From Branchiostoma belcheri (taxonomy: Eukaryota; Chordata; Leptocardii; Amphioxiformes; Branchiostomatidae): DNA of 64,000 nucleotides. Below, piece after piece: positions 9,406 to 19,542 of the stretch. Within the stretch, counting starts at the first letter, position 1. Every line of letters starts with the position of its first letter. Location: NCBI RefSeq assembly GCF_001625305.1, contig NW_017802958.1, forward strand, positions 62,001 through 126,000. The letters run 5' to 3'. The notes under the pieces were generated by a model. It was not told where the DNA came from. It ran no database searches and saw only the letters and a program-made list of their open reading frames with translations. Both the position numbers and the translations under genes were made by a program.

Positions 9406-9545
9406 GTTGGCAAGAAAGATGGCTTTGCAGCAAAGCTGAAGAGGCTCCCTGGCTACCAAAAAACCCTGGCCTTCCACTGTGTGAGCCACAAGCTGGCACT
9501 GGCGTGCTGCGACACAAGTGCTGATCTGAAAGCCATCAATGATTT
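9406..9545 (+). pseudogene. hAT/ZNF862-like transposase relic, upstream half
   Basis: One frame encodes KDGFAAKLKRLPGYQKTLAF then HCVSHKLALAC. The HC...H.LALA pattern is the region after the second catalytic aspartate in hAT-related, DUF4371-type proteins. It is fused on its 5' side to the HTH exon and cut on its 3' side by a minus-strand LINE. Confidence 0.55.
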
Positions 9546-9990
9546 CATTTATTTATTTCATTTCATTTATTTCGAAACCTTTTAGCCCCGAAGGGCTAAT
9601 CTTCCAAGGCTCAAACAATTACATAAGTACATAAGAAATACATAACAATTACATCAGAAACATTTAAAAATACATACATACATACATGTACACCACATTA
9701 ACAATAAATACACATAGATATTAACAATTTAAAAATAGCGAGCAAGGGTCAAGGATCAGGTGACACTACTACTGTTTGAAACGGCTTTCTTAAAACTGAT
9801 AACATCGCACAGTGTCTTAACGTCAGATGGTAGATCGTTCCAGAGCACGACTGCACGGTACAGGAATGAGCGTTTTCTGCTATTGGACTTAGGTATTGGT
9901 AATCTAAAGTTATGTGCGGAAGATCTGGTATTATGACTGTGAGATGTATGAACAGGCAAAAGGGAGTTGTAAATATTTTGATGTAAAGAT
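9541..9990 (-). mobile_element. Minus-strand 5'-truncated LINE inserted in the hAT relic
   Basis: The minus strand encodes a LINE ORF2 C-terminus (HSHNTRSSAHNFRLPIPKSN, then SFLYRAVVLWNDLPSDVKTL; stop at 9756-9758). It is followed by a 3' UTR with the gcccttcggggctaaaaggt block and an AAATGAAATAAAT-type tail reaching 9541. The hAT coding sequence resumes to the right. A short shared gattt at both edges may be the target-site duplication, so exact ends are uncertain by a few bases. Confidence 0.75.
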
Positions 9991-10890
9991 TTGGAGGAGG
10001 TACTGCTGAATGTGTGGAAATAGCTGAGCTACTCGCCCAAGAGAACAGCAGCATTCGTCAAATGAGAACTCGCCATCAAAGGCATGGCTGGAGTCTAAAC
10101 CCCTTAAGTGCAGAAGAGCGTCTGTCGGAAGCTTGAGAGAGCTTGCCACACAAGATGGCTTAGCTTTGACCAGGCGGTAAAAACAGTCCATACTAATTTT
10201 GGGGCAATACTGCAGACCATGTCTGGCTTCAGGTCCTGCCCAATTCCAACTGGCCTCCTGAAGAAGATGAAATCAGCCAGGTTTCTCGAAAGCCTCATCA
10301 TCTTGAAGAACATTAATAAATAAATAACATTCTTCCACTGTTGGCACATCTCTCAAAGAGCTTCCAAGCAGATGCCCTGAACTTCTCTGTTGTTTCTCTT
10401 CCTATCGACTACACCAAAAGCAAACTACGGGAGACGGATGAGTCCAACATCATTTGCACTCAACCTGGACCCTAATGACTGACAGTTCAGGCACACAGAG
10501 ATAAAATGGATAAAATAAAGGAAATTATGACTCGTGTTCCAAGTGCGCAAATGATAAGATGCTCTGTAGTGTTTTCATAGAGAAAATGATTGTTTAGCAG
10601 ATTCTGTAAAAGGTACTGCCACCTCAGACTGGATCATCATTGACCATACGTTCAAAACTGTGTAAAACAAAGGTGTACACAAACGGTAGATACCTCACAA
10701 GAATAAGGGCACTGTGTACAGTATCGAATGACATGGGACAAGTCCTGACTTGGCAGCTTTGTAAATCCACCACATTTAAAGAAATCCAGCCAGTACTGTT
10801 GAGACTGGAAGATAGATTCAACAAACAAAATGTCAAGTTGAGTGAAATCTTCAAGGACCATTGCTGTGAATTTGCATTTTGGAACTGACA
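9991..10890 (+). pseudogene. hAT/ZNF862-like transposase relic, downstream half
   Basis: Continues the hAT relic after the LINE: CRKLERACHTRWLSFDQAVK, then KMKSARFLESLIILK, then in another frame LPLLAHLSKSFQADALNFSV, and finally VLLRLEDRFNKQNVKLSEIF. TRWLS and the order of blocks are typical of DUF4371/ZNF862-like proteins. Several frameshifts and stops (about 10320, 10475, 10620) show decay. The dimerisation domain expected at the C-terminus is not recognised. Confidence 0.55.
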
Positions 10891-11366
10891 TTTTAGTCAA
10901 GCTAGATTTGTTTCATGCTGCACAGATACTGACCAACTGCATTCCAAGGCACCACCTGTTTTCATCTCCGACGGGACTCGTCCATGTCTTTTCGAAGTAA
11001 AGGAGACATTGGGAAGAAGAGAAAGAAGGAAACACCCCCCCCCCAATGGCACACCAACGTGAAAAAGTTATGTATCAAAATACAGCGCAAGATAAAGTTA
11101 GAAAATTGTTGAAGCATGCTGCAAAATGTATTTCTGCCATCAAGCCAGGAAATGGCACAATACGAAATGATGCACTACATCGGAAACTCAATCAACGTAT
11201 GACCAAAAGCAGGATAAAGCCCCACATATGCAAATGCCTTAATGTTTGCCATTATCCACAACATATATATTTAAAACATGTATTGAAATATGTAATACAG
11301 AAGGATCAAACATGTTCGGTATCAGGAAGGAAAATTGCTGACAATCGTCTGGACTTTGGTACAGTA
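10891..11366 (+). pseudogene. Relic of a second transposase-like family
   Basis: Short blocks in shifting frames: LVKLDLFHAAQILTNCIPRH and, from 11046, LLKHAAKCISAIKPGNGTIR then NDALHRKLN. The DLFHA.Q and G.G..RN.ALHR.L patterns occur together in a large invertebrate mobile-element-like family I recognise by pattern but cannot name. A C-tract (11035-11044) lies between blocks. Confidence 0.35.
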
Positions 11367-11394
11367 TATTAATCGTAATAATTCGGAACCTGTT

Positions 11395-11640
11395 TTCATC
11401 TCATTAGATTAAGAAAAGGCTTTCGATCGCGTTGACCATAAGTATCTTGACAAGGTTCTGCACAGAATGGGATTTGGACCAAGGTTTCGTAGTTTTGTAC
11501 AAACATTACATGATAATGCTTATTGCAAAATTTCTGTCAATGGCCATTTATCTCACCAAATACCTGTTTTAGTAGGAGTACGGCAAGGCTACTCTCTTTC
11601 CCCGTTATTATACATTATTGCGTTAAAATATCGGCGTATA
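11395..11640 (+). pseudogene. LINE RT relic (L1/Tx1-like palm)
   Basis: Encodes KAFDRVDHKYLDKVLHRMGF, a spacer, then VRQGYSLSPLLYIIAL: RT motifs of L1/Tx1-type LINEs. A stop replaces the codon before EKAFD (tta gat taa gaa). The segment ends abruptly at a GC-rich gag-like piece. Confidence 0.6.
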
Positions 11641-11644
11641 GAGG

Positions 11645-11815
11645 AAGGCGCCACACGGGGGTACGGACGGGGACTACCCAGTTCCAACGTACACAGCCGT
11701 ACTGCCAACCGCGCCGTGGCAGAGGTCGTGAGGGACGCGCCCAGAGGATAAGTGTTTCAGTTGTAACGGAAAAGGACACTGGGCTAGGGACTGCCCAGAA
11801 GGCAAAAATGATTTG
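11645..11815 (+). pseudogene. Gag-type CCHC zinc knuckle relic
   Basis: An RG-rich stretch is followed in one frame by CFSCNGKGHWARDCPE, a canonical C-x2-C-x4-H-x4-C zinc knuckle (about 11753-11796). It normally lies near the C-terminus of retroelement gag/ORF1 proteins and binds RNA. A stop precedes it in frame. Here it runs without a stop into an unrelated RT fragment. Confidence 0.6.
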
Positions 11816-12247
11816 AATGAAGAATTGAAAATGATAACATCGATAGGAGGCAAACCCGGAATACTGTGTTCGCTTGTTTCAACGGATTACAGTAAGACTT
11901 TTGACCGTGTGAGCCACAACATTGCAATCTTACGACTTCTTGAACTTGGAATGCGCCCTTCGGTAACTGCGTGGATTGTAGACTTTATGATTAATCGATC
12001 CCAATCTGTTCGTTACCGCGGAACATTTTCCGACAGCTTGAAGGTCACTTGTGGACCACCCCAAAGGACTCTTCTGATTTTCCTTGCGTACGTCAACAGT
12101 GCCGCGCGCTCAGCCGCCTCTAAACGCTGGAAATTTATGGCCGACCTCAACCCTTTCTCGTTACCTGACCAACCTAAGCAAAAACTTGTCAACCGTAGTA
12201 TGGGACATAAACTCTTCTGTCTGACATTCAAGGCAAGAAATTGTTGA
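11816..12247 (+). pseudogene. CR1-like LINE RT relic lacking the catalytic box
   Basis: The frame contains DYSKTFDRVSHNIAILRLLE, PSVTAWIVDFMINRSQSVRY and a damaged GPPQRTLLIFLA (consensus GvPQGTlLGPllFl). The YxDD box is replaced by FMADLNP, so the enzyme would be dead despite a 144-codon open frame. Confidence 0.6.
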
Positions 12248-12283
12248 ATAAGCTTTTTCAACATTGACATGGACGACCAATGT

Positions 12284-12400
12284 CAAAATCTAGCCTGGGT
12301 TCCATCCAATTTGTTGCCGAGGGATCCTTGCTCTCACTGCAAAATTTGAATTGATAAGACCATTGAGTGATAGGCTAGGCTAGGTAATATCTGTCAGTTA
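12284..12400. repeat. Possible orphan TIR related to the 709-bp MITE
   Basis: ctagcctgggttccatccaa resembles the MITE terminus (tagcctgggtaccatcc) and the phrase gggtgccatccaatttgt near 39401. No partner terminus was found, so it may be a broken element end. Followed by a ggctaggctagg duplication. Confidence 0.3.
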
Positions 12401-12614
12401 TATGTCTCACATGTACACCTCGCATTGAACTGTTTTCCTGATTCTCTTTTTTGGGATGATGAGTGACTCGCAGCGGTTGACAACACAGGAACACAACTGG
12501 TGCAAGAAGCGAGCAGCCGTTTATATAACATAACAGTATAGTGACGTAATCTCTTTTTCCTTTCTTGTAACAAACTCAATATAGCAATTGCAATATCTGT
12601 AGTACTAGTATAAG

Positions 12615-12763
12615 ATAAAAGTAAAGTGAATGTAGATATGTATATATTATTTATTCGAAGTTGCAAAGTTCTTGTTATGAACATTCATTTAAGTGAAAAA
12701 AGTTAATATAAAAGTAAAGTGATTGTATATATGTATATATTATGTATTCTAAGTTGCAATTTT
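12615..12763. repeat. Imperfect direct duplication of about 54 bp
   Basis: ataaaagtaaagtg...gtatatatta...aagttgcaa occurs at 12615-12668 and again at 12709-12760, separated by about 40 bp. AT-rich, non-coding. Confidence 0.6.
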
Positions 12764-12816
12764 GTTTTTGTTTGTTATCTTTGTAATAAAAGAGTTTGCA
12801 GCCGATATTTTCATTA

Positions 12817-12906
12817 GAGCATCCAGGTATCACATGCGGGGAGTCAAGAAGCACCTGAGACTGAGTGAGAGCGTCCTGGTATCACATGCGGGGAGTAAGG
12901 AAGCAC
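12817..12906 (+). repeat. Tandem duplication, 51-bp unit
   Basis: gagcatccaggtatcacatg...gaagcac and gagcgtcctggtatcacatg...gaagcac are two copies starting near 12817 and 12868. An open frame crosses them (12762-13061) but shows no domain. Confidence 0.6.
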
Positions 12907-13084
12907 ACAATGGTGTCATAACAGAAGAAGGAATTGGTGAACTGAATGCTAAACTAAATATTTGTTCCTCTAAAGTAGCATCACTTAGTTTACATAAGTC
13001 TTATGCTGGTCAGTTTGTGATGAGCAACCGTGATATACCAGTAGTCTCAGATTTTATTTGAGTCTGACAACCCTGACTTGCAGT

Positions 13085-14360
13085 TTCAAGAGCTACTGCG
13101 TAAGTGCTTAGAGGTAAAGATTGAGCTGACAAACACATTGATAAGGCCGCGTGGCTCAGAGCCCTCTCCGAGGATGACCCTGACAAGTACCTTTCAATCC
13201 TGCGTCAGGTGAGAAAGGAAACAAGACGATGGCAGAAGTTGTATGAGGACAGAGAAAAGCAGCAATGAGAAGAGAAAGGGGAGAGGCAAAGATGAATGCC
13301 CAGGCTGAAGAACATAAAATGCTCCTCAAAGAGAAGTTAGAACAACAAGACACACAGAAAAAACGGTTGGAGGAGTTTGGTTGGAGGAGTCCAGTCGGAT
13401 CATTACTGTGAAGAATTCCTCAACAACATATCATCTCAAACAGGTACAATTACTCAGAGCACACATAACGTATCTCAAAACCATCAACCCAGTTCTTTCA
13501 AAAAGTATTTTTGCCCTCTCCTCTGGTGATTCTCAACATCCCCCAAGTCTGCTTTCTGCCAACCTGAAGACCGTCGTCACTTCTCCCAATATCCAGTTCA
13601 AACCTGTCACACCTGCACAGTTGTAGGCGCAAAATCAGGTGCAGGTGGAGTTTATCGATGAAGAAGAAGCTGCTGATAATGTGTCCAGCATAAAGGCACA
13701 TTTCACCATGAAGGCAGTTGAGGTGACTCGGGAGCAGAGAGATCACCAGAAGAAGGTAAAGAAACACAAAGAAAATGGATGGTGAGAAGAGCCAAGAAGT
13801 GGAGGGTGGACGTGATTGAGATGAGGAGGAAGTTGAACATGAGGAGTAAAGTGCTAGTGAAGACTGGAGAGGAGCTGACAGCAAAGTGTTACTTTCATTC
13901 TCTGGAAAAAACATCTCATGACCTGGAAAACTTCTCCTCCACACAACTCTATGATGACCTGTGCCGCTTCTTCAATCCATCCTCCAGACTGTCAGCCAGT
14001 CCAAAAATCACACATGTGCAAGTGCATGAGTGGCTGCCAAGAGAACAGAAGAGAGGTCTATGCAGGATGAGCAGTCTATTAAGTCTCTTAAGCACCTGGC
14101 TTAAGAGTTGCAACAAGAAACAAGAAGAACAGTACAGAAAACGATACACCTACCACCAATAAGAAAGATCTAAAGAAAGGAAAAACTAGCATCGATGAAA
14201 ACACAGATCAAACTACTCAAGAAAGAAAAGGCCCAACTCATCACAAACATACAGCACCTAGAACTTGAACTGGAAGCATCTGGCAACAAATACAGCTGCG
14301 AGAAGGACCACATCCCACGAGCCCGTACACGAACGATGTTCGTGCGTGTTGTATGAAACT
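13085..14360 (+). pseudogene. Family B N-terminal coiled-coil region (decayed, multi-exon)
   Basis: A chain of coding pieces with strong helix/coiled-coil bias: LRALSEDDPDKYLSILRQVR, KMLLKEKLEQQDTQKKRLEE, VEFIDEEEAADNVSSIKAHF, FFNPSSRLSASPKITHVQVH and KAQLITNIQHLELELEASGN. Good donors follow two of them (cgtcag|gtgaga near 13208; aagaag|gtaaag near 13756). Frameshifts and stops (about 13267, 14105, 14172) show decay. The pieces precede, in order, the SDGTTRDG-bearing segment at 14391, so I read them as one gene. No named domain. Confidence 0.4.
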
Positions 14361-14390
14361 GTTCTCACACGGAGTTAGTTCCAACATTAT

Positions 14391-14940
14391 GTCGACGTGA
14401 TTCATGCAGTCCTCACAACACTTTGCAAGTTTAACATCTCTGTTGATGAGCTTCCAGGGGTGAAGTTTTGCCAGTTGATTCGTGAAGAAGCCGGACTAGC
14501 GTTAGACATGCAGCTGGCAGAAGAGATGGAGTCCGGACTAAACATGACAGCACAATCTGATGGGACAACTCGTGACGGGCAGAAGTATGCAGACTATGAG
14601 ATTACAACAGCAAAGGGACAGCACAGGCTGACTGGCATCCTGGAAATGCCATCAGGAGAGTCAGCTGATCAGTTGGAAGGCTTGAAGTTTATCTTGGAGA
14701 AAATTGCCAGACTGACTAATTCCACCGACTACAACCAGTACTCCAACCGAATCATATCCAAGATTAAGAACACAATGGGCGATGGCGCTGCCAGCCAAAA
14801 ACACTTCAACCAGTTTCTACAAACCTATCGAGATGCTCGAGGGCAGTGTACAGCAGGACCTCATCAGTATGAACCCCATGTACTGCCAGCTCCATGCCCT
14901 GATAGGGTTCGCTACCTATAGCGATGAGGCCTTAAGGCGA
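14391..14940 (+). pseudogene. Family B central region, transposase-like acidic motifs
   Basis: The frame encodes IHAVLTTLCKFNISVDELPG, MTAQSDGTTRDGQKYADYEI and SKIKNTMGDGAASQKHFNQF, followed in another frame by NPMYCQLHALIGFATYSDEA. I read SDGTTRDG.KY and NTM.D..A...FN as candidate first and second acidic residues of an RNase H-like transposase core and YCQLHALIG as the following helix; this is inference from block order. A frameshift near 14390 separates it from KLFSHGVSSNIMS, and another near 14850 breaks the end. A second partial copy lies at 33003-33560. Confidence 0.45.
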
Positions 14941-16265
14941 CGCTGGAGTCTCCCAAGGCGGGCCTTGGAGCGCGCGAGGGACAGTGTCTTCTCGACGCTG
15001 TAGCGTTGGCATTTTTCATCCAACTTTAACGAAACTCATACATAACGTGCATAAATACATGCACATTCTATTCGTATCGTTATCTTGGAGAAAATAGTTA
15101 AAGATTTGTAGAAAATTACGGCCGAAAATTCAACTTCCGGTTTCACAGACCTGCGTCTTTTTGTGGCAGATTTAGTGCCAAAAAACATGGACATATTTCG
15201 AAAATTTTGGTCAAATACTATCAAGTAGACACCAAGCCATGGTCGTATAATTTTTGTTTTTAACATTTGACATATATGGCAAGAATATTAAGCAAATAAG
15301 CTTGATTTTCCATACAAATTATCGGGCAGTCGTGCTGGTCGCATGAACCACACAGCCCCAAACCGGCTTTATACGGCCACGCCCAGGTCCATGTTCCAGC
15401 ACATGGCACTACCAAATATGGTGTTATACGAACGTCTTCCGAGCATTAATGCTACAAAAATGGGCATTTGTTGGTCTCCGAAGTTTGCCGAACCAAGATG
15501 AGATGCAAAACTCATTAGATGCCGGTGTCAATCATTGTCCCAGAGGTGCCCCACGCTGCCGCGCTGTCAGATTGCTTACAGATGTGCGCGTCATGCTGCC
15601 TCCCGGGGTAGGTCGGAAGTTCAACTTAGGCCAATCAGAAGCCCGGAAACTTCCAGCCGCGGGAAGCTATCTTGCTGTTTATTTTGATCTGGGGTTATAC
15701 CACAGAATTCTGAAGAAACATGGACATGTGAGTTTATATTACGGCGTGCGTTTGATGGCAAACGCTAGCCAAATTCCTACTGCATGGCTGAATTCTAAAA
15801 GCACTGAAACATACTCTAACTGCATGAATTAGCTAGATGAAGTTTGATCAATGTTTATTTACGAGATCAAGATGTGCCAACTGGTGCCACGTAGTTGGTT
15901 GTGTTCATTTTTTTCTAAACGAAATTTGTGCTACTTTCCTAATTCTTACATGTTTGTTGATTGTTTGAGCCATTGAATATAGCATTATTAAATATATGAC
16001 CGACAAATAATGTATAAAGAGTTGCGACCACACGTACCCACAAGGCGGGGACACATAGTCATAGTAATGAGTAACATTCAGTGCCAGGGTTTGGCGTGGG
16101 TTCTATACCCCCGGCCCGGGATCAGGAGTGTCTTTCTGTTTCTACTGGCCTCATGTTTCAACACATGTACTGCTACATAAAACAGCCCCTACATACATGG
16201 CAAGTATATGTACTTCCACCGTCCTCTTGATCAAATATTTCCATTGCAGTACAGGAGCTAAAGTA
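14941..16265. other. No gene supported
   Basis: The GC-rich border 14925-15005 changes abruptly to AT-rich DNA. A 127-codon frame (15449-15832) has no motif and no splice context. I see no defined repeat ends here, though this block probably separates the family B central and C-terminal parts by insertion. Confidence 0.4.
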
Positions 16266-16850
16266 CAATTTGTTCTTATCATTTCCAGGGCTTCTCCTGG
16301 TTCGTGGTCTTCATTTGAAAATGGACAGAGATGGACACCTGAAGAACAAGACCCCCCTGACTCTCCTCCTTCATCACTCTTGTTGGGAAATGGACAGAGG
16401 TCGACACCTGAGGAACAAGTTCTGTTCTATCTGTGCCGTGGCAGAGAGTACGAAGCAGCCCGAAAAAGGACACACATGCTTTAAAAACTAACTGGACAGC
16501 TTCATCTGGAGCTATGGAGGCTGACATTATCGCAGAAGGATTCTCATGCAGTGAGACAATGCACGGCCTGCGATACCTGTACCTTGTAGGGGATGGTGAT
16601 TCCAACACTATGACTAAGATTATTGAACAGGTCCCATATGGCAGAAGGGTTAAAAAGGTAGAATGCGCGAATCACGCAATTCGGAACTATAGAAAAAATC
16701 TACATGCCTTGGTTGACTCCAACCCTCACTACAAAGGCCGTAATGGTCTAAGCCAGCTAAGAATCAAAAAGATCTGTGCTGGTGCAAGGGCTGCAATCAG
16801 AATGCACAGCAAGACCAACAATGTCAAGGGCCTGCAATTCGATATACGGA
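16266..16850 (+). pseudogene. Mutator-like transposase relic (core, second acidic block)
   Basis: After an acceptor (atttccag) come two direct repeats (16317-16350 and 16386-16419, cores atggacagagatggacacc and atggacagaggtcgacacc). Then the Mutator-like transposase pattern follows: a cysteine pair and HTCFKN, then TASSGAMEADIIAEGF, LRYLYLVGDGDSNTMTKIIE and VKKVECANHAIRNYRKNL. The VGDGDS segment carries the expected second catalytic Asp. A 4-bp insertion (aaaactaactgg) right after HTCFKN shifts the frame. The N-terminal half is absent here; a homologous N-terminal half, not the same gene, is at 45242-45834. Confidence 0.7.
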
Positions 16851-17069
16851 ATGGAAAACTCTGCAACACAGCGCCTAATCCGTACAACTTGTGACGCCAT
16901 CGCCCCTTGTGGTAACCAGCAGGCCGGGTGCATGGGGGAGTTCGAGACATACCTGGCCCTTGATCACCTCAAACTGAAGCGCACCACTCACATGAAGTCA
17001 TTCAAGGGTAACCGGTTCAACATCTTATTTGAGTGCGGTGCAGGGGTGTTTTCTTGCAAAAACAAATAG
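16851..17069 (+). pseudogene. Family B C-terminal fragment fused to the Mutator relic
   Basis: In a shifted frame the sequence encodes NSATQRLIRTTCDAIAPCGN, then MKSFKGNRFNILFECGAGVF and a stop. The block RLIRTxCxAxxxxGNxxxG recurs at about 33470-33540 next to other family B motifs, which is why I assign it to family B and not to the Mutator relic it now abuts. Confidence 0.45.
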
Positions 17070-17165
17070 GCTTAAGTTTATCTCTGATACATAAGAAGAC
17101 CAAGTTTCATACGTAGGCAGACGTCCGTCTTTATTTTAAAAATACTTACTTGCTTATTTTCAGGA

Positions 17166-17574
17166 TGGTGACGTCGACTCTGGTTATGAGTCAAGGGACG
17201 AGTGGGACACACCGGAAGACAATTTATGAATTTATATGTAGGGTAGAGGTTACATTAGGGGCTATATTTCTGGGGGGGAAAAGGGACTTGCCTAAGCCAA
17301 CCACTTTTCAAACACAATTTGGGACCGCACATGGCTTAATCTCTGCCTATAACGGATTTATCTAGATCACGTCTGGGTCTGGTTGAATCATGACACAAAG
17401 TGTTTTGTATCTATAAACAACAAGGAAGACGAAGACGCTGCGGCGGAGCGAGAGGAGTACAGGGAGGAGTGGGCCATGTTCGAGGAGGACATGGCGTACC
17501 TGGCTCATCTGGAGAGAATCATGGATTCGGAAGACTCCTCGGAGGATGAGGTGGAGGAGGCGATTGTACGATGA
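17166..17574 (+). CDS. Two acidic exon candidates
   Basis: First piece: acceptor attttcag then DGDVDSGYESRDEWDTPEDN and a stop (17227). Second piece: an open frame 17383-17574 rich in Glu/Asp (EDAAAEREEYREEWAMFEED, SEDSSEDEVEEAI) ending in TGA. Acidic tails are common and give no family. The two could be alternative ends of the upstream family B locus. Function unknown. Confidence 0.3.
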
Positions 17575-17635
17575 GCATCTCCAGGTCATGAACCAGTGAA
17601 GGTAAGCAGCACCCCTTGACCCGACACTGGTAAAA

Positions 17636-17729
17636 TCTATATCTATATATATATCTATATATATATCTATATCTATATATATATCTATATATATATCTAT
17701 ATCTATATCTATATCTATATCTATATCTA

Positions 17730-17780
<51 letters not shown>

Positions 17781-17783
17781 ATA

Positions 17784-17824
<41 letters not shown>
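17636..17824. repeat. Compound microsatellite (TATATC)n, (TATC)n, (TA)n
   Basis: About 190 bp without interruption. It starts with a higher-order pattern of ctatatatatat and ctatat units, passes to pure ctatat repeats, then ctat repeats, then a TA run of roughly 45 bp. The ordered change of unit suggests stepwise slippage from one end. Confidence 0.95.
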
Positions 17825-17832
<8 letters not shown>

Positions 17833-18352
17833 GGGAACTTAGACCTTGTATGTTAGAGTTTGTATGGGAACTTCGAGTTTCATCTATCAACAAACATGTT
17901 GAACATTGTAAGCAGAAAAACTTTTGAAAGTATATCATATTTCTAATAGCTTTAAAATAGAATTTAGTTGCCTAGAACAGGAATATGCAACTCATAATGT
18001 ATTGTCATCAGCCACAGGAAAAAAGTGCCCCCAGAAAGTCGGACCGCACACAGAAATTGAAGTACTCATAGAAACTCAAAATACTCATACAAACACTGAG
18101 TTCCCATACGAACACTATATTCCGATACAAGCTCCAAGTGCTTACAGATACTCGAAGTATCCATAGAAACTCGAAGTTCCCATACAAACTCTAAGTTCTC
18201 ATACAAACTGCAGTGACATGTGATGCTGGCTGTGTATTGTTCTCACTGAATAAAAACCATTTAAACAATGATTGAGTCAAAATTTTAAAATGTAGGAACC
18301 TTGTTTTTTTCGGCCCGCCTTGTTTTTTTCGCCCGCTCGCATTAGTTTCGAA
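17825..18352. other. No gene; local short duplications
   Basis: Phrases of the type actcgaagttcccatac/aactcaaaatactcatac recur many times between 17860 and 18210, an irregular degenerate satellite of about 20-25 bp. At 18301-18338 ttgttttttcggcccgcc and ttgtttttttcgcccgct form a short tandem pair. Confidence 0.5.
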
Positions 18353-18542
18353 GTCTGAGGAAGATGTTATCCATAAAATTGACCTGCTGTGGCCTTATGC
18401 AGAAAAACAAGCGCTCCGAGAGTGTCAACATCACGCAGGACGAGACGCAGGGCGACCACGAGCTTGTACCGCTGGCACAAGAGGGCATGCAGGAACGGTG
18501 GCGCAGGACCAGGACCTTGCGAAGGACAGGGCAACAACCTGG
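18353..18542 (+). CDS. Exon candidate, frame uncertain
   Basis: A GC-rich stretch ends at a donor-like acctg|gtaggt. One frame reads EEDVIHKIDLLWPYAEKQAL and on for another 35 residues before a stop. Codon composition and the helix-like start favour coding, but no acceptor is obvious and no family is recognised. Confidence 0.25.
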
Positions 18543-18943
18543 TAGGTAACTGTAGCCGCAGCCGCCATGAAGGCGGGGCAGGGACCAGCTTAGCCGTGGA
18601 CGGTGGACGACTCTAGTATCCATTTCGCATGATAATGCAGGATACAGAGTCGTGGGGTACTCCATAGGCCAAACCAACTTTTGCCGTGCCGGCTTCATCC
18701 AACGGGCCGGCCCGGAATTTTGGTGTCCCAAGCTTCCCGACGCACTTGCCTGCCTGGCCGGGGTGTTTTGCTTATATATATATATATATGCAGTTATTCT
18801 GGCCTGGTCAACAAATATCATTTCTGGATATAACTTACAGATGGGCAGGTCATTACTTGCAGTTGCAGTATTAAAAAGTCATTTAGTCCCGAATAATAAG
18901 GTACGAGGAATTTTGGAGCCTCACTTGATCTGGCGACACGACC

Positions 18944-19141
18944 ATGGAAAGTCGGAGCAGAACATCGGAGAACCAGCGACACGCGAAGCGAAACGCGGCC
19001 TTAGCAGCCGCGTATCGGGCACTTGGGGACAAGGTGTGCCTGTTCCCTTCCCAGAGGCGGACCAGCCTAACCATCTTACGGGCAGCCATTTCGAAGATTC
19101 ATCGTCTCCAGTACACCCTTAAGACGCCAACACTACACAAG
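18944..19141 (+). CDS. bHLH-like exon, copy 1
   Basis: ATG at 18944, 66 codons, ending phase 0 at a canonical donor (cacaag|gtaagc). The segment NQRHAKRNAALAAAYRALGD fits a basic region plus helix 1. CLFPSQRRTS fits the loop, and LTILRAAISKIHRLQYTL fits helix 2 with the usual L..L..AI..I..L spacing. The basic region has R..AKR where typical bHLH factors have RERRR and lacks the E-box-contacting glutamate, so DNA binding would be atypical. A nearly identical exon follows at 19543 beyond an assembly gap. Later exons are not securely identified. Confidence 0.5.
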
Positions 19142-19487
19142 GTAAGCCTCTTGCGGGTCGTACAATGACAATGTACCGTTTTATGTATAGCACCGTTACT
19201 GTCAAAGTGTTAAATACATGGTCGAAGTGAAATTAACCAACATTTATCAGACAGGGGGACCGCAAGCACTCGATGATCCTACACGGGTCGGGGGCCATGC
19301 TCCTTCGAAAAATTTGAAAATTGAACCTTCTAAAATCAGAGATATATAAAATATGTATTTCATGACAAACGGAGCAGTTTTTCTACGATTCCAGTCCATC
19401 TTCTCAAGAAAAATCATGGACCTTTACATATAATGGGGACCATGACATTAACGAAATGATTGTTGCAAAAGTTGGCAGTAAATATTA

Positions 19488-19507
19488 NNNNNNNNNNNNN
19501 NNNNNNN
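19488..19507. other. Assembly gap (20 N)
   Basis: Twenty Ns; length is probably a placeholder. It separates two near-identical bHLH-like exon copies, so it may be a haplotype-duplication artefact. Confidence 0.99.
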
Positions 19508-19542
19508 AATTTTGGAGCCTCACTTGATCTGGCGACACGACC

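Noticed and set aside
12762-13061. 99-codon frame as a protein gene
   Set aside because: It crosses a 51-bp tandem duplication in two different frames of repeat translation and has no homologue I recognise.
15449-15832. 127-codon plus-strand frame as a gene
   Set aside because: No motif, no splice context, mixed composition; a chance frame.
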